A stretch of DNA of 24,586 nucleotides from positions 27,933 to 52,518 of the forward strand of contig NZ_DIVJ01000013.1 of the NCBI RefSeq assembly GCF_002428305.1, read 5' to 3'. Below the pieces are notes generated by a model that worked only from the letters and a program-made list of their open reading frames with translations, ran no database searches and was not told the origin of the DNA. The translations under genes and the position numbers were made by a program. The stretch comes from Flavobacterium sp. UBA6135 (lineage in GTDB: Bacteria; Bacteroidota; Bacteroidia; Flavobacteriales; Flavobacteriaceae). This document shows, piece by piece, positions 6,958 through 13,844 of this stretch (the stretch's first letter is position 1; each line of letters opens with the position of its first letter).

Positions 6958-6985
6958 AGGCTACCACTTTAAACGGTGGTAGCCT
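6958..6985 (+). promoter_or_regulatory. GC-rich intercistronic hairpin
   Basis: AGGCTACCAC (6958-6967) and GTGGTAGCCT (6976-6985) form a perfect 10-bp stem with an 8-nt loop, between the DUF932 gene and the next ATG at 7001. What follows is A-rich (ATAAAAATAAAA) instead of T-rich, so this is not a standard terminator. It could stabilise the upstream mRNA end, attenuate, or bind a protein. Confidence 0.6.
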
Positions 6986-7000
6986 ATAAAAATAAAAACT

Positions 7001-7477
7001 ATGGCAAATTGGTGCAGTATTACGGTTGTTTTCGAGGGAAAACCCGAAGCAATCAAACAGATACAAGAGCTTTTCCAAACAATGAAGGAAAAGGAAGATA
7101 AGACCGAAGAAGGGCAACTGCCCGACTTTTCGAGCGATACCAACGGAGGGTATTTCTTCAATATTTATTGGAACGAGGGAGACGAGGGCGTATTTCAGTA
7201 TGAAACAAAGTGGTCGCCCAATACAGAAGTGTTAAGAAACATAGCAGAAAAATATAAAGTGATTTTTATACAGGACTATGAGGAAATGGGAAACGGAGTA
7301 TATGGCAGGGCAAGTTATCAAAATGGGATTTTGGACGATGTGTGTTTAAGCGATGAAGAACTGGAAACCTATTCTTTTGATGAAGAAACGGACACTTACC
7401 ATTTCGAGGGGGAAACATACGATAGCAATTGTGAGATATTGGAAACGCTTTTAGAACGCAAACTATCATTCCTATGA
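7001..7477 (+). CDS. YubB/DUF1281-like protein
   Basis: The 158-residue acidic protein opens MANWCSITVVFEGKPEAI. The MANWC-x-N/T start and the following strand-helix pattern match the YubB (DUF1281, Api92-like) family with a ferredoxin-like domain, which is common on plasmids and phages. Aromatic and acidic segments follow (YWNEGDEGVFQYETKW; DYEEMGNGVYG). Molecular function is unknown in the family. It overlaps the next gene by 4 bp (ATGA at 7474-7477), so the two are translationally coupled. Confidence 0.72.
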   Translation: MANWCSITVVFEGKPEAIKQIQELFQTMKEKEDKTEEGQLPDFSSDTNGGYFFNIYWNEGDEGVFQYETKWSPNTEVLRNIAEKYKVIFIQDYEEMGNGVYGRASYQNGILDDVCLSDEELETYSFDEETDTYHFEGETYDSNCEILETLLERKLSFL

Positions 7478-7683
7478 AAATAACAGACTTGAACGGATGC
7501 TCCATTGAGGTAACGAACCTTAAAGAAGCTATTGAAATGGCAAGGCAATACAAAGAGTACCGCCACGAGGATAAAAGTTTCTCCGAGTTCGACAAACGAC
7601 AAAAAGCCTATTGGGAGGATATGCACGAGAAACTCAAAGCAATAAAAAAGCAAGTAACAATAACTAAAATCGAAAAGCAATGA
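7474..7683 (+). CDS. small hypothetical protein
   Basis: This 69-residue, charged, probably helical protein (AIEMARQYKEYRHEDKSF, then EDMHEKLKAIKKQ) has no signal peptide or membrane segment. ATGA overlaps link it to both neighbours (7474-7477 and 7680-7683), which strongly supports real translation. I do not recognise a domain. As a short gene placed just before PRTRC protein E, it may be an accessory component of that cassette. Confidence 0.72.
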   Translation: MKITDLNGCSIEVTNLKEAIEMARQYKEYRHEDKSFSEFDKRQKAYWEDMHEKLKAIKKQVTITKIEKQ

Positions 7684-8288
7684 ACACAAATTTTTTCAAT
7701 CAAATACAGCAGTTGGACTTTACAGGAGTATTGCAACTGAACATTTCAAAAGGAATAGAAAGCAACCTAATTGTAACGGTTATGCTCAACAACGAACAAT
7801 GCGGAGATAACGCCAAAAACGGTATTCCCCCATTGACATTTAACGCCACGCCCCAAGAATTTGACGAGGGATTTTTTGAGCAGATAACCAAACCTATACA
7901 AAAGGTATCGGGATTAATGGTAGATATGGAAAAATTCCTAAAACAATTGGAAGAAGTTAAAAAGCAATCCGCAATCGAAAAGGAAAAAACCGAGAAAGCC
8001 AAAAAGGAGAAAGAAGCCAAAGACAAGAAGTTTAAAGATGCAATCGCAAAGGTGGACGAGTTGGAGAAAGAGGGCAAATTCCGTGAAGCGTGGATAAAAG
8101 TTCCTGATATAACGGAGTTTCCCGAAAAAGCGGACGAGATACGCAAACGCAAAACATCATTGTCCGACAAGTTTGGAACACCGAGCCTTTTCGTGGCAAT
8201 GGAAGAAGCAAAACCCGAACCGCAAAAAGAGGAAGAAGTTACTGCCGATTATCCCATTGATGAAGCGGACGAAGAAGAACAGTATTAA
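7680..8288 (+). CDS. PRTRC system protein E
   Basis: The 202-residue protein has an N-terminal globular part (about 1-78, MNTNFFNQIQQLDFTGVLQL) typical of PRTRC protein E. A Lys/Glu-rich, predicted coiled-coil segment (about 80-132) and an acidic C-terminal tail follow. PRTRC stands for ParB-related, ThiF-related cassette, a conserved gene set of plasmids and ICEs. Protein E is always near protein C, and its activity is unknown. It is the first recognisable member here and starts at an ATGA overlap. The coiled coil suggests a scaffold or oligomer. Confidence 0.82.
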   Translation: MNTNFFNQIQQLDFTGVLQLNISKGIESNLIVTVMLNNEQCGDNAKNGIPPLTFNATPQEFDEGFFEQITKPIQKVSGLMVDMEKFLKQLEEVKKQSAIEKEKTEKAKKEKEAKDKKFKDAIAKVDELEKEGKFREAWIKVPDITEFPEKADEIRKRKTSLSDKFGTPSLFVAMEEAKPEPQKEEEVTADYPIDEADEEEQY

Positions 8289-8306
8289 CACTTAAAAACG
8301 AGCATT

Positions 8307-8525
8307 ATGTTATTAGCAACCCAATTAGAGCGAGTATTCATACTCAAAGATAAAGGACAGGACATCAGATTGACCGACCCCGAACCACGTTGGAGCGTGG
8401 AAGCCGTAATGAATTTTTACGCCAATATGTACCCGATTTTGACCACTGCCAAAGTATCTGCACCGCAAATCAAAGATGATGCAGTAGAGTACAAATTTGA
8501 GAGCGTAATGGGAACGAAAGGTTAA
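8307..8525 (+). CDS. PRTRC system protein C, ubiquitin-like (beta-grasp) family
   Basis: This 72-residue protein (MLLATQLERVFILKDKGQDI; MNFYANMYPILTTAKVSAP) matches PRTRC protein C, which domain databases group with prokaryotic ubiquitin-like (Prok_Ub) proteins. The chain ends in GTKG, so a C-terminal glycine is exposed without processing, as an adenylation substrate would need. It lies 18 bp after protein E and upstream of E2-like protein B and E1-like ThiF. The Ub-like assignment comes from family knowledge. That the C-terminal glycine is activated is inference. Confidence 0.82.
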   Translation: MLLATQLERVFILKDKGQDIRLTDPEPRWSVEAVMNFYANMYPILTTAKVSAPQIKDDAVEYKFESVMGTKG

Positions 8526-8541
8526 CCAAAATTATAAAACG

Positions 8542-9708
8542 ATGAATTATGCAACGCAATATCATATCGGGAACAATCAGCATACCCGAACAGAAACGAC
8601 AACAGCAGTTATACCGACAATTGAGCGAGTTCGCAAATTGGCTACAAAGACCAAAGGACACAAGCCAAGTGCAGAAAGACAAACAGAAATCCGTCCCCAT
8701 AGCAATGCTACCAATGGTATTCTAAAATGTACGTTTCTACCAAAATTGAAAACAGCACAATCTGTACAGGCTTGTCAGAAAACGGAGAGTGATTTCTATA
8801 AGTCCCTTTCCAAACTTGGCGACCATTACAGTATTGAACCAATGCAGACCAAAAATTTTGAGTTTCCCTACAATATAGCATTGGCTATGTGGGATATGGA
8901 AGCCAAAATAAAACGCACCCATATCAATTGGGATAGTTTCAAATTGGTACAGGACAGTAAGAAAATCTACTTCAAAAGTGAGGAACGATACAGTACAGGT
9001 ACAACCTTGTATTATATTCCTATTGTACCACTCTTTCAAATGCTCAAAGACCCCAAGCGTAAAAAGACCACACAGCTACTTATATCAGTATGCAGTTATC
9101 TGTACCATATCGCCCAAATTCCATATTACAGGCAGGAAGACAGTTATTTGTATTGGCTCTACGAAATGATGAACGATTGGGTGGAACAAGACGATGAAAT
9201 AGACGAAACCGAAGCGTACAAAAGTGAGTTGAGAAATGCCGAATATTTAGGCGATAAAATTGAACAAAAGCTATTCAACCGTATTAATCTAAAGATATTT
9301 GAACAGCGTTTGAGCCGATTTAAAAGCCTTGATACATTCGACAGGGAATGTTGGCAAGTTGCTTGTAATGCCTTTGCACTTTATACGGAATATCCCACAG
9401 CAAGCATATTCAGAAACGCACCATTGCCTGAACAAGACCCCTATGATGATGATTACGAAAATGAAGTAATCGGAATGGAAAAGTACATTTCATTTGTCGC
9501 AGATACAAAAGGTTGGCTATATGAAAGCATTGCAGACAGCATCAACAATGAATTTAACGAATATGGAGCAATGGAAGAACCTACCATATCCAAGCGATTT
9601 GATGGAAGCGAAATACCAACAACCAACCTCGATTTTGAGAACCGTCTGTTTGATTTATTGAATGATTTGAGTGGATTATTATACGAATACAAAATAATAG
9701 AAAAATGA
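8542..9708 (+). CDS. hypothetical protein of the PRTRC cassette
   Basis: This 388-residue soluble protein lies between PRTRC C and B. I do not recognise a domain. The first ~70 residues are basic and low in hydrophobics (TRTETTTAVIPTIERVRKLA), probably a flexible tail. The rest is aromatic-rich and helical, with acidic patches (DDEIDETEAY near 228; DPYDDDYENE near 301). Its slot corresponds to where some cassettes carry PRTRC protein F, but I cannot confirm homology. It ends in a 4-bp ATGA overlap with protein B, so it is part of the cassette. Confidence 0.75.
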   Translation: MNYATQYHIGNNQHTRTETTTAVIPTIERVRKLATKTKGHKPSAERQTEIRPHSNATNGILKCTFLPKLKTAQSVQACQKTESDFYKSLSKLGDHYSIEPMQTKNFEFPYNIALAMWDMEAKIKRTHINWDSFKLVQDSKKIYFKSEERYSTGTTLYYIPIVPLFQMLKDPKRKKTTQLLISVCSYLYHIAQIPYYRQEDSYLYWLYEMMNDWVEQDDEIDETEAYKSELRNAEYLGDKIEQKLFNRINLKIFEQRLSRFKSLDTFDRECWQVACNAFALYTEYPTASIFRNAPLPEQDPYDDDYENEVIGMEKYISFVADTKGWLYESIADSINNEFNEYGAMEEPTISKRFDGSEIPTTNLDFENRLFDLLNDLSGLLYEYKIIEK

Positions 9709-10427
9709 ATAATACAACCGACATAACAGACCATTTTGGCACATTGTACCATCCAAAATCTGCTTTGGTTTTTTATGAAGCCAAAGGAACTGAAACCGAT
9801 ATGTATGTGGAGCATTTCGATATGGACAGCAACGGAACGCCTATCAATGCCCATCCATTAACCGTAAAGGAAGCTAATGTTTTGGCAAAAGCTTTACAGA
9901 CCGATGAAGAAAAGAACCCAGCCTTTTTAAAACCAAAAGGAATCTTACCGACAAACATTCTGCATCTCAATCCGAATGTTGAAAAAGGTACAGTATTATG
10001 GTACACCAAAGCACAGAAAAGGCAACTGTATTTTGTGGATAGTTTGGGCATACCCAGCGGAATGGCACAAGTACCGCCAATGCTTTGGTTTGCCAATAAA
10101 AATAGCCTTTCGGTATTTGCTTTGGCAAACGACAGAAGACCAACCGAGAAAACGCCATTGCATTACGTACCCTTTTTCAATATCTACGAAAAGGGCAATG
10201 TATGTATGGGTACGGTAAGTATTGACATTAAAAATTCGGCTTCGGTTGAGGAATTTATGCAAGCGTGGGAACATTATTTTTTCAATTCCTATTTCAGCCA
10301 TTCATTATGCGAAAACTTGACGAAAAAAAACATTGTAAACCTTTGGAAAGACCTAGTCAATACAGACAAACCCTTTCCTAAAGAGGTATTGAAAAAGAAT
10401 AATAAAACCCTTAAAAATTTATTGTGA
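9705..10427 (+). CDS. PRTRC system protein B, E2-like family
   Basis: The 240-residue protein matches PRTRC protein B, which is classified with prokaryotic E2/UBC-like proteins (Prok-E2_D). The conserved centre is visible: LWFA (127-130), the PFFNIYEKGNVCMG stretch with C167, and WEHYFFNSYFSHS (188-200). C167 in the VCMG motif is the best candidate thiol acceptor, with family knowledge as the basis. It sits between the unknown 388-aa gene and ThiF, overlapping or touching both. The predicted role is to carry the activated PRTRC C protein, which is inferred and untested. Confidence 0.82.
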   Translation: MNNTTDITDHFGTLYHPKSALVFYEAKGTETDMYVEHFDMDSNGTPINAHPLTVKEANVLAKALQTDEEKNPAFLKPKGILPTNILHLNPNVEKGTVLWYTKAQKRQLYFVDSLGIPSGMAQVPPMLWFANKNSLSVFALANDRRPTEKTPLHYVPFFNIYEKGNVCMGTVSIDIKNSASVEEFMQAWEHYFFNSYFSHSLCENLTKKNIVNLWKDLVNTDKPFPKEVLKKNNKTLKNLL

Positions 10428-11233
10428 TGAATACAGAAAAAACCGCAGTCCATTTTACAGACGATTATCTGCTCAATCCAACCAATCCGATTTCGGTAAA
10501 CCTTATCGGAGCAGGTGGCACAGGCTCAAAAGTATTGACCGCTTTAATAGAAATAAACGAAAGTTTGATTGCGTTGGGACACGCAGGGTTACAAGTCCGC
10601 CTTTGGGATGATGATGTTATCACATGTGCCAATTTAGGCAGACAGCGTTTTGCAGAAAGTGAAACAGGATTGTACAAATCCGTTGCTTTAATCAATCGTT
10701 GCAACCGTTGGGCAGGTACAAATTGGAAAGCCGAAACGGTAAAATTTGAAAAAGACAATTTTGGAAGACCACCCGAAAAAGCAAGAGCAATCATTACCAT
10801 TACTTGTGTGGACAATGTACAGGCGAGGTTTGGCGTTGCTGAAATTCTTAAAGAAGTAAGTTACCGCAGACACTACCAAGACGAGCCAAAATATTGGTTG
10901 GACTTTGGCAACAGCCAACATACAGGACAAGTGCTACTATCTACTATCAGAGAGGTAAAGCAATCCAATTCAGAAAAATACAAAACGGTGGCAAGCCTGC
11001 CATTTGTTACTGATGAATTTGGCGAATTACTGAAGCAATCCGAGCAAGAGGACAACACGCCAAGTTGCTCACTTGCCGAAGCGTTGGAACATCAAGATTT
11101 ATTTATCAATTCATCACTTACACAAATGGGTTGCTCTTTGTTATGGAACTTGTTCCGCAGGGGAATGACCGAATACAAAGGATTTTTTCATAATCTGAAA
11201 GACTTCCGTACCCACCCGATTAAAGTTGCCTAA
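10427..11233 (+). CDS. PRTRC ThiF-family E1-like protein
   Basis: This 268-residue ThiF/E1-like adenylating enzyme has GAGGTG (28-33) as the Rossmann nucleotide loop, DDD (61-63) followed by NLGRQ (69-73) as the ATP/Mg site of E1 enzymes, CVDN (127-130) and a conserved PSCS with C214 as possible catalytic cysteine. A GTG lies one codon upstream (10424). The ATG at 10427 is preferred because it overlaps the upstream stop by one base (TGATG), a common coupled start. The predicted reaction is adenylation of the C-terminal glycine of a Ub-like protein, probably PRTRC C. It is the last gene of the operon. Confidence 0.88.
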   Translation: MNTEKTAVHFTDDYLLNPTNPISVNLIGAGGTGSKVLTALIEINESLIALGHAGLQVRLWDDDVITCANLGRQRFAESETGLYKSVALINRCNRWAGTNWKAETVKFEKDNFGRPPEKARAIITITCVDNVQARFGVAEILKEVSYRRHYQDEPKYWLDFGNSQHTGQVLLSTIREVKQSNSEKYKTVASLPFVTDEFGELLKQSEQEDNTPSCSLAEALEHQDLFINSSLTQMGCSLLWNLFRRGMTEYKGFFHNLKDFRTHPIKVA

Positions 11234-11249
11234 AAGCCAAAATCGGCGG

Positions 11250-11292
11250 GCAAAAATGCAATTCCTCGCTACGGTCGGAAACGCATTTTTGC
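11250..11292 (+). terminator. hairpin downstream of the PRTRC operon
   Basis: Perfect 10-bp arms GCAAAAATGC (11250-11259) and GCATTTTTGC (11283-11292) enclose 23 nt containing TCCTCGCTACGGTCGGA. It begins 17 bp after the ThiF stop codon. The following ATTTAAAATT is only weakly T-rich, so termination is plausible but not certain. Confidence 0.5.
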
Positions 11293-11492
11293 ATTTAAAA
11301 TTGGTGCAATCCCTTTGTCAAAATGCACCTCACATTTTATCAAACAGGTTGCGGCATTATTTGTGGGATATTCATTATCCCATTATTTGTTTTTGCAACA
11401 ACTTCTTTTCTTTTCACATTTGCGACCAAAGAAAAGAAGCAAAAGAACGTCGCTATTTACTAATCCATCTTTATTACAAAACCAAAAATGTG

Positions 11493-11500
11493 TATTTTTG
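11493..11500 (+). promoter_or_regulatory. putative -7 box for the membrane protein gene
   Basis: TATTTTTG is a perfect TANNTTTG match. A degenerate TTTA lies 19 bp upstream (11470-11473) in place of TTTG. The transcript would have a leader of about 75 nt before the ATG at 11582. Confidence 0.4.
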
Positions 11501-11581
11501 ATACAACATTATCTTTTTAAAAGATGACGTTCCCAGAACAATAAAGACCTAATTACAGAATAAACTTATTTCAAATAAATT

Positions 11582-12295
11582 ATGAAAATCAAAAAAATAC
11601 AGAACCACAACTTGTTTGCCTACAGGAGATTACGAAGGGCTATCGGGTATCTAGGCATTTTTCTTCCGATAATTCTTGTTATGTTATCTCTTTTCAAATT
11701 TTTTGATACAGAAATTCAGGAGTCAATAAGCCATTATTATTTTACTAACTTAAGGGAAATATTTACCAGCACGTTATGTGCCGTAGCCTTTTTTCTGATA
11801 TGCTACAAAGGGAATGGAAATAAATCCATTTGGAAAAACGACAATTTACTTACTAATATCGCTGGGTTTATGGCATTGGGTGTTGCATTTATCCCCACCT
11901 CTCCATTGGAAGGAGCCTGCATGAAATGTACTTTTATTAACTTTGGTTTAGAATGGTTACATTATGTATTTGCAGCTGTACTCTTTCTCATCTTCTCAGT
12001 ATTATCAATCAACGTGTTTACTATTGGTCAACAACCCAATAGAAATATTCCTGTAAGCATTTTTAATGAAAATCACATCTACAGATTTTGCGGATATTCC
12101 ATATTGCTTTTCATTGTTTTGATTCCTTTTTCATTGTTTAAGTATTCGACCCTTGTCTTTGAAGCACTATCGCTTTTTATGTTTGGAATATCCTGGTTGG
12201 TAAAAGGACGGGCATTGGGTGATCAGGGTATAATCGGAGAGAAATTATACAGGGAACACAACACTTGTAATACAGTAGAAATGATTGAGGAATAA
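11582..12295 (+). CDS. six-helix membrane protein, unknown function
   Basis: The 237-residue integral membrane protein has about six hydrophobic segments, near 22-40, 61-78, 88-107, 124-147, 167-184 and 188-208. Polar residues are conspicuous at membrane borders: ESISHYY (after TM1), CYKGNG, IPTSPLEGACMKC and EWLHYVF. The S/H/E pattern is faintly like hydrolases of the ceramidase/CREST superfamily, but I cannot assign it. It stands alone between the PRTRC operon and the convergent tra block, with its own promoter-like box, and is probably ICE cargo. Function is unknown. Confidence 0.75.
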   Translation: MKIKKIQNHNLFAYRRLRRAIGYLGIFLPIILVMLSLFKFFDTEIQESISHYYFTNLREIFTSTLCAVAFFLICYKGNGNKSIWKNDNLLTNIAGFMALGVAFIPTSPLEGACMKCTFINFGLEWLHYVFAAVLFLIFSVLSINVFTIGQQPNRNIPVSIFNENHIYRFCGYSILLFIVLIPFSLFKYSTLVFEALSLFMFGISWLVKGRALGDQGIIGEKLYREHNTCNTVEMIEE

Positions 12296-12373
12296 TCTTA
12301 AGTGGGTGAATTTTTCTCGATGAAGCACCATAAGAGTTTTTATATCTTTTGTAGGCAGAAGTAAATCTATAGA

Positions 12374-12667
12374 TTAGTTCTCTTTTTTCTCTGGAATATG
12401 TATTTCAGTTGTAAAATTTTTAGTTGTATTTTCCTTTTTCAGCCTTGAGTGACCCCATATAAAAAATATACCAGCGAGGATTAAAATATAAGCCAGTAGT
12501 TTTCCAAGCCGTTCAAAAAAACGAATAAGCACTAATTTCTCATAACTTGAAAAACCTTCCCCTCCTGCGAAATTAGTCCTGTAAAAACGTCTTCTGTTAA
12601 TCCAGTATCTCAAACCAAATCCAAATAAGAGGGATAAAATTCCCATTACCAATAAAGTGTAATCCAT
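12374..12667 (-). CDS. small two-helix membrane protein
   Basis: This 97-residue protein has hydrophobic segments near 5-22 (LLVMGILSLLFGFGLRYWI) and 54-70 (LGKLLAYILILAGIFFIW), separated by a basic/aromatic loop (NRRRFYRTNFAGGEGFSSY), and a polar C-terminal tail. Similar small proteins occur next to tra operons in Bacteroidetes ICEs, as I recall, sometimes mislabelled as transporter subunits. The gene lies downstream of the tra terminator on the same strand, so it needs readthrough or its own promoter. Its role, perhaps in the transfer apparatus or in entry exclusion, is unknown. Confidence 0.65.
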   Translation of the reverse strand: MDYTLLVMGILSLLFGFGLRYWINRRRFYRTNFAGGEGFSSYEKLVLIRFFERLGKLLAYILILAGIFFIWGHSRLKKENTTKNFTTEIHIPEKKEN

Positions 12668-12746
12668 ATCTGTGCTGTTTAAAGATTAAATAGAAGAAAT
12701 CGTCTTGTATGTAAATTTATATAATACCGGGAATAAGACCAATATT

Positions 12747-12773
12747 AAAGCCAGCCCAATTTAGGCTGGCTTT
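12747..12773 (-). terminator. terminator of the tra operon
   Basis: Perfect arms AAAGCCAGCC (12747-12756) and GGCTGGCTTT (12764-12773) enclose a 7-nt loop. On the minus strand the stem ends in TTT followed by AATATT. It lies 22 bp beyond the stop of the last tra gene, so it closes the minus-strand operon. Confidence 0.85.
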
Positions 12774-12795
12774 GGTAATAAATCTTTGAATTCTC

Positions 12796-13254
12796 TTAAT
12801 TACTACTGTTGTTAAACTGAAAACTTATCTTCTTTTCATTTCCAAAATTGTCCGAGATCCATACATCAAATGATTCTGATTCATTTGAATGTGAAGTATA
12901 ATATAATCGGAACTGCTCTGCCGGCAACGGGTATAGATCGTTAGGCAGATAAGGAAAGCTGTTGTATAGACGTAAGGTTCCTTGTCCGTCAAACTGAAAG
13001 TACCTGATAAAATAATTTGTACCCTCATAATTGCCGTTTCTCACTATAGTAAAACGTATCTCTACTGTCTGTCCGTTAGCTACTTGGTTGGGAACGGGCA
13101 TCACATTCACTTCGAAAGGGAAATCCGATTGAATGTCCAAATCGTTATCACACGAAATAAAGAGGCTGGCTCCAATAATCAGGCTTAAAACCACCAATAC
13201 CGATTTAAGTTTCCCTGAAAAATGTTCTCTATTTAAACTGATTAACTGTTTCAT
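12796..13254 (-). CDS. traQ: TraQ-like (DUF3872) conjugal lipoprotein
   Basis: The 152-residue exported protein has a hydrophobic segment at about 18-33 followed by the lipobox LFISC (C35), so it is probably a lipoprotein. The mature part has the DUF3872 signature: DIQSDFPFEVNVMPVP, the ANGQTVEIRF strand, and FRLYYTS near the C-terminus. The family is found at the end of Bacteroidetes tra operons (TraQ) and its exact role is unknown. It starts 8 bp after traO. No traP (primase) lies between traO and traQ, unlike CTnDOT. The predicted N-terminus has 17 residues before the hydrophobic core, so a later start is possible. Confidence 0.85.
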   Translation of the reverse strand: MKQLISLNREHFSGKLKSVLVVLSLIIGASLFISCDNDLDIQSDFPFEVNVMPVPNQVANGQTVEIRFTIVRNGNYEGTNYFIRYFQFDGQGTLRLYNSFPYLPNDLYPLPAEQFRLYYTSHSNESESFDVWISDNFGNEKKISFQFNNSSN

Positions 13255-13262
13255 ATTTTTTT

Positions 13263-13823
13263 TTATAAGTTATATCTTAATCCTAATCCGGCGGACGGAC
13301 GGAATTGTTCCAATGAAGTGCCCCAAAGTATTTTTGCCCTTCCCTGAACGAGAAAAACAAAACGGTCAGATAAATAGGTCTCCAACGAAAGATGTACCCC
13401 TCCTCCATAAATAAAACCCTCTTCACTGCGTATTTTCGCTCCGTCATACAATATGACTTTTCCACGGTTAACCGTTTCATAACCGGCAACAGCCGTCACA
13501 CCTGCATTCAGAGCAATATTCCTTCTAGTATCTCCCAACAAATAAAAACTGTATCCACCTTCAGCCGTATAAGTTTCTAAGGGAATGTCAATATCTCTGT
13601 ATTTATAATATTCATGGGTGTATTCAAATACCCATAACTCATAATTACCATTTTTGCCATTGACGGTCATTCCTATTTTCAGGTAATACTCTTGAAAAGA
13701 TTCCTTACCGGATAAGATTCCAGCTCCGATTTCAATTCCTTTTTGCTTAGGCAGCATTCGTTGTGCATGGGTAAAGCCGATGCTCATTAAAACGAGCATT
13801 ACTGTACAGATATATTTTTTCAT
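13263..13823 (-). CDS. traO: conjugative transposon protein TraO
   Basis: The 186-residue protein has a signal peptide (MKKYICTVMLVLMSIGFTHA, cleavage near 20). It is a beta-strand-rich chain with aromatic/Gly alternation (GIEIGAGILSG; GGYSFYLLGD; GLGLRYNL at the end), like a small outer-membrane barrel. The family belongs to Bacteroidetes tra operons and is thought to be part of the outer-membrane side of the mating channel. Gaps to traN and traQ are 21 and 8 bp. The C-terminal aromatic/Gly strand fits outer-membrane insertion, which is inference. Confidence 0.88.
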   Translation of the reverse strand: MKKYICTVMLVLMSIGFTHAQRMLPKQKGIEIGAGILSGKESFQEYYLKIGMTVNGKNGNYELWVFEYTHEYYKYRDIDIPLETYTAEGGYSFYLLGDTRRNIALNAGVTAVAGYETVNRGKVILYDGAKIRSEEGFIYGGGVHLSLETYLSDRFVFLVQGRAKILWGTSLEQFRPSAGLGLRYNL

Positions 13824-13844
13824 TTTACTGTTTTTAATGGGTTA

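Larger units (their letters stand above)
11234..11581. other. intergenic region with two strong hairpins
   Basis: There is no credible gene. The stretch contains the GCAAAAATGC/GCATTTTTGC inverted repeat (11250-11292), a second perfect 12-bp stem CTTCTTTTCTTT (11402-11413) with AAAGAAAAGAAG (11428-11439), and a promoter-like box near 11493. The second stem resembles a pyrimidine/purine hairpin that I have seen repeatedly between Bacteroidetes genes. Either could be a terminator, and an origin-of-transfer role cannot be excluded. Confidence 0.55.

Noticed and set aside
7700..8170. Minus-strand frame of 156 codons opposite PRTRC E
   Set aside because: The Ser/Phe-rich translation mirrors the Lys/Glu-rich coiled coil of PRTRC E, which has ATGA coupling and family support.
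11226..11527. Overlapping plus-strand frames of 70-91 codons after ThiF
   Set aside because: They cross two strong hairpins, lack coding character and have no recognisable domain.
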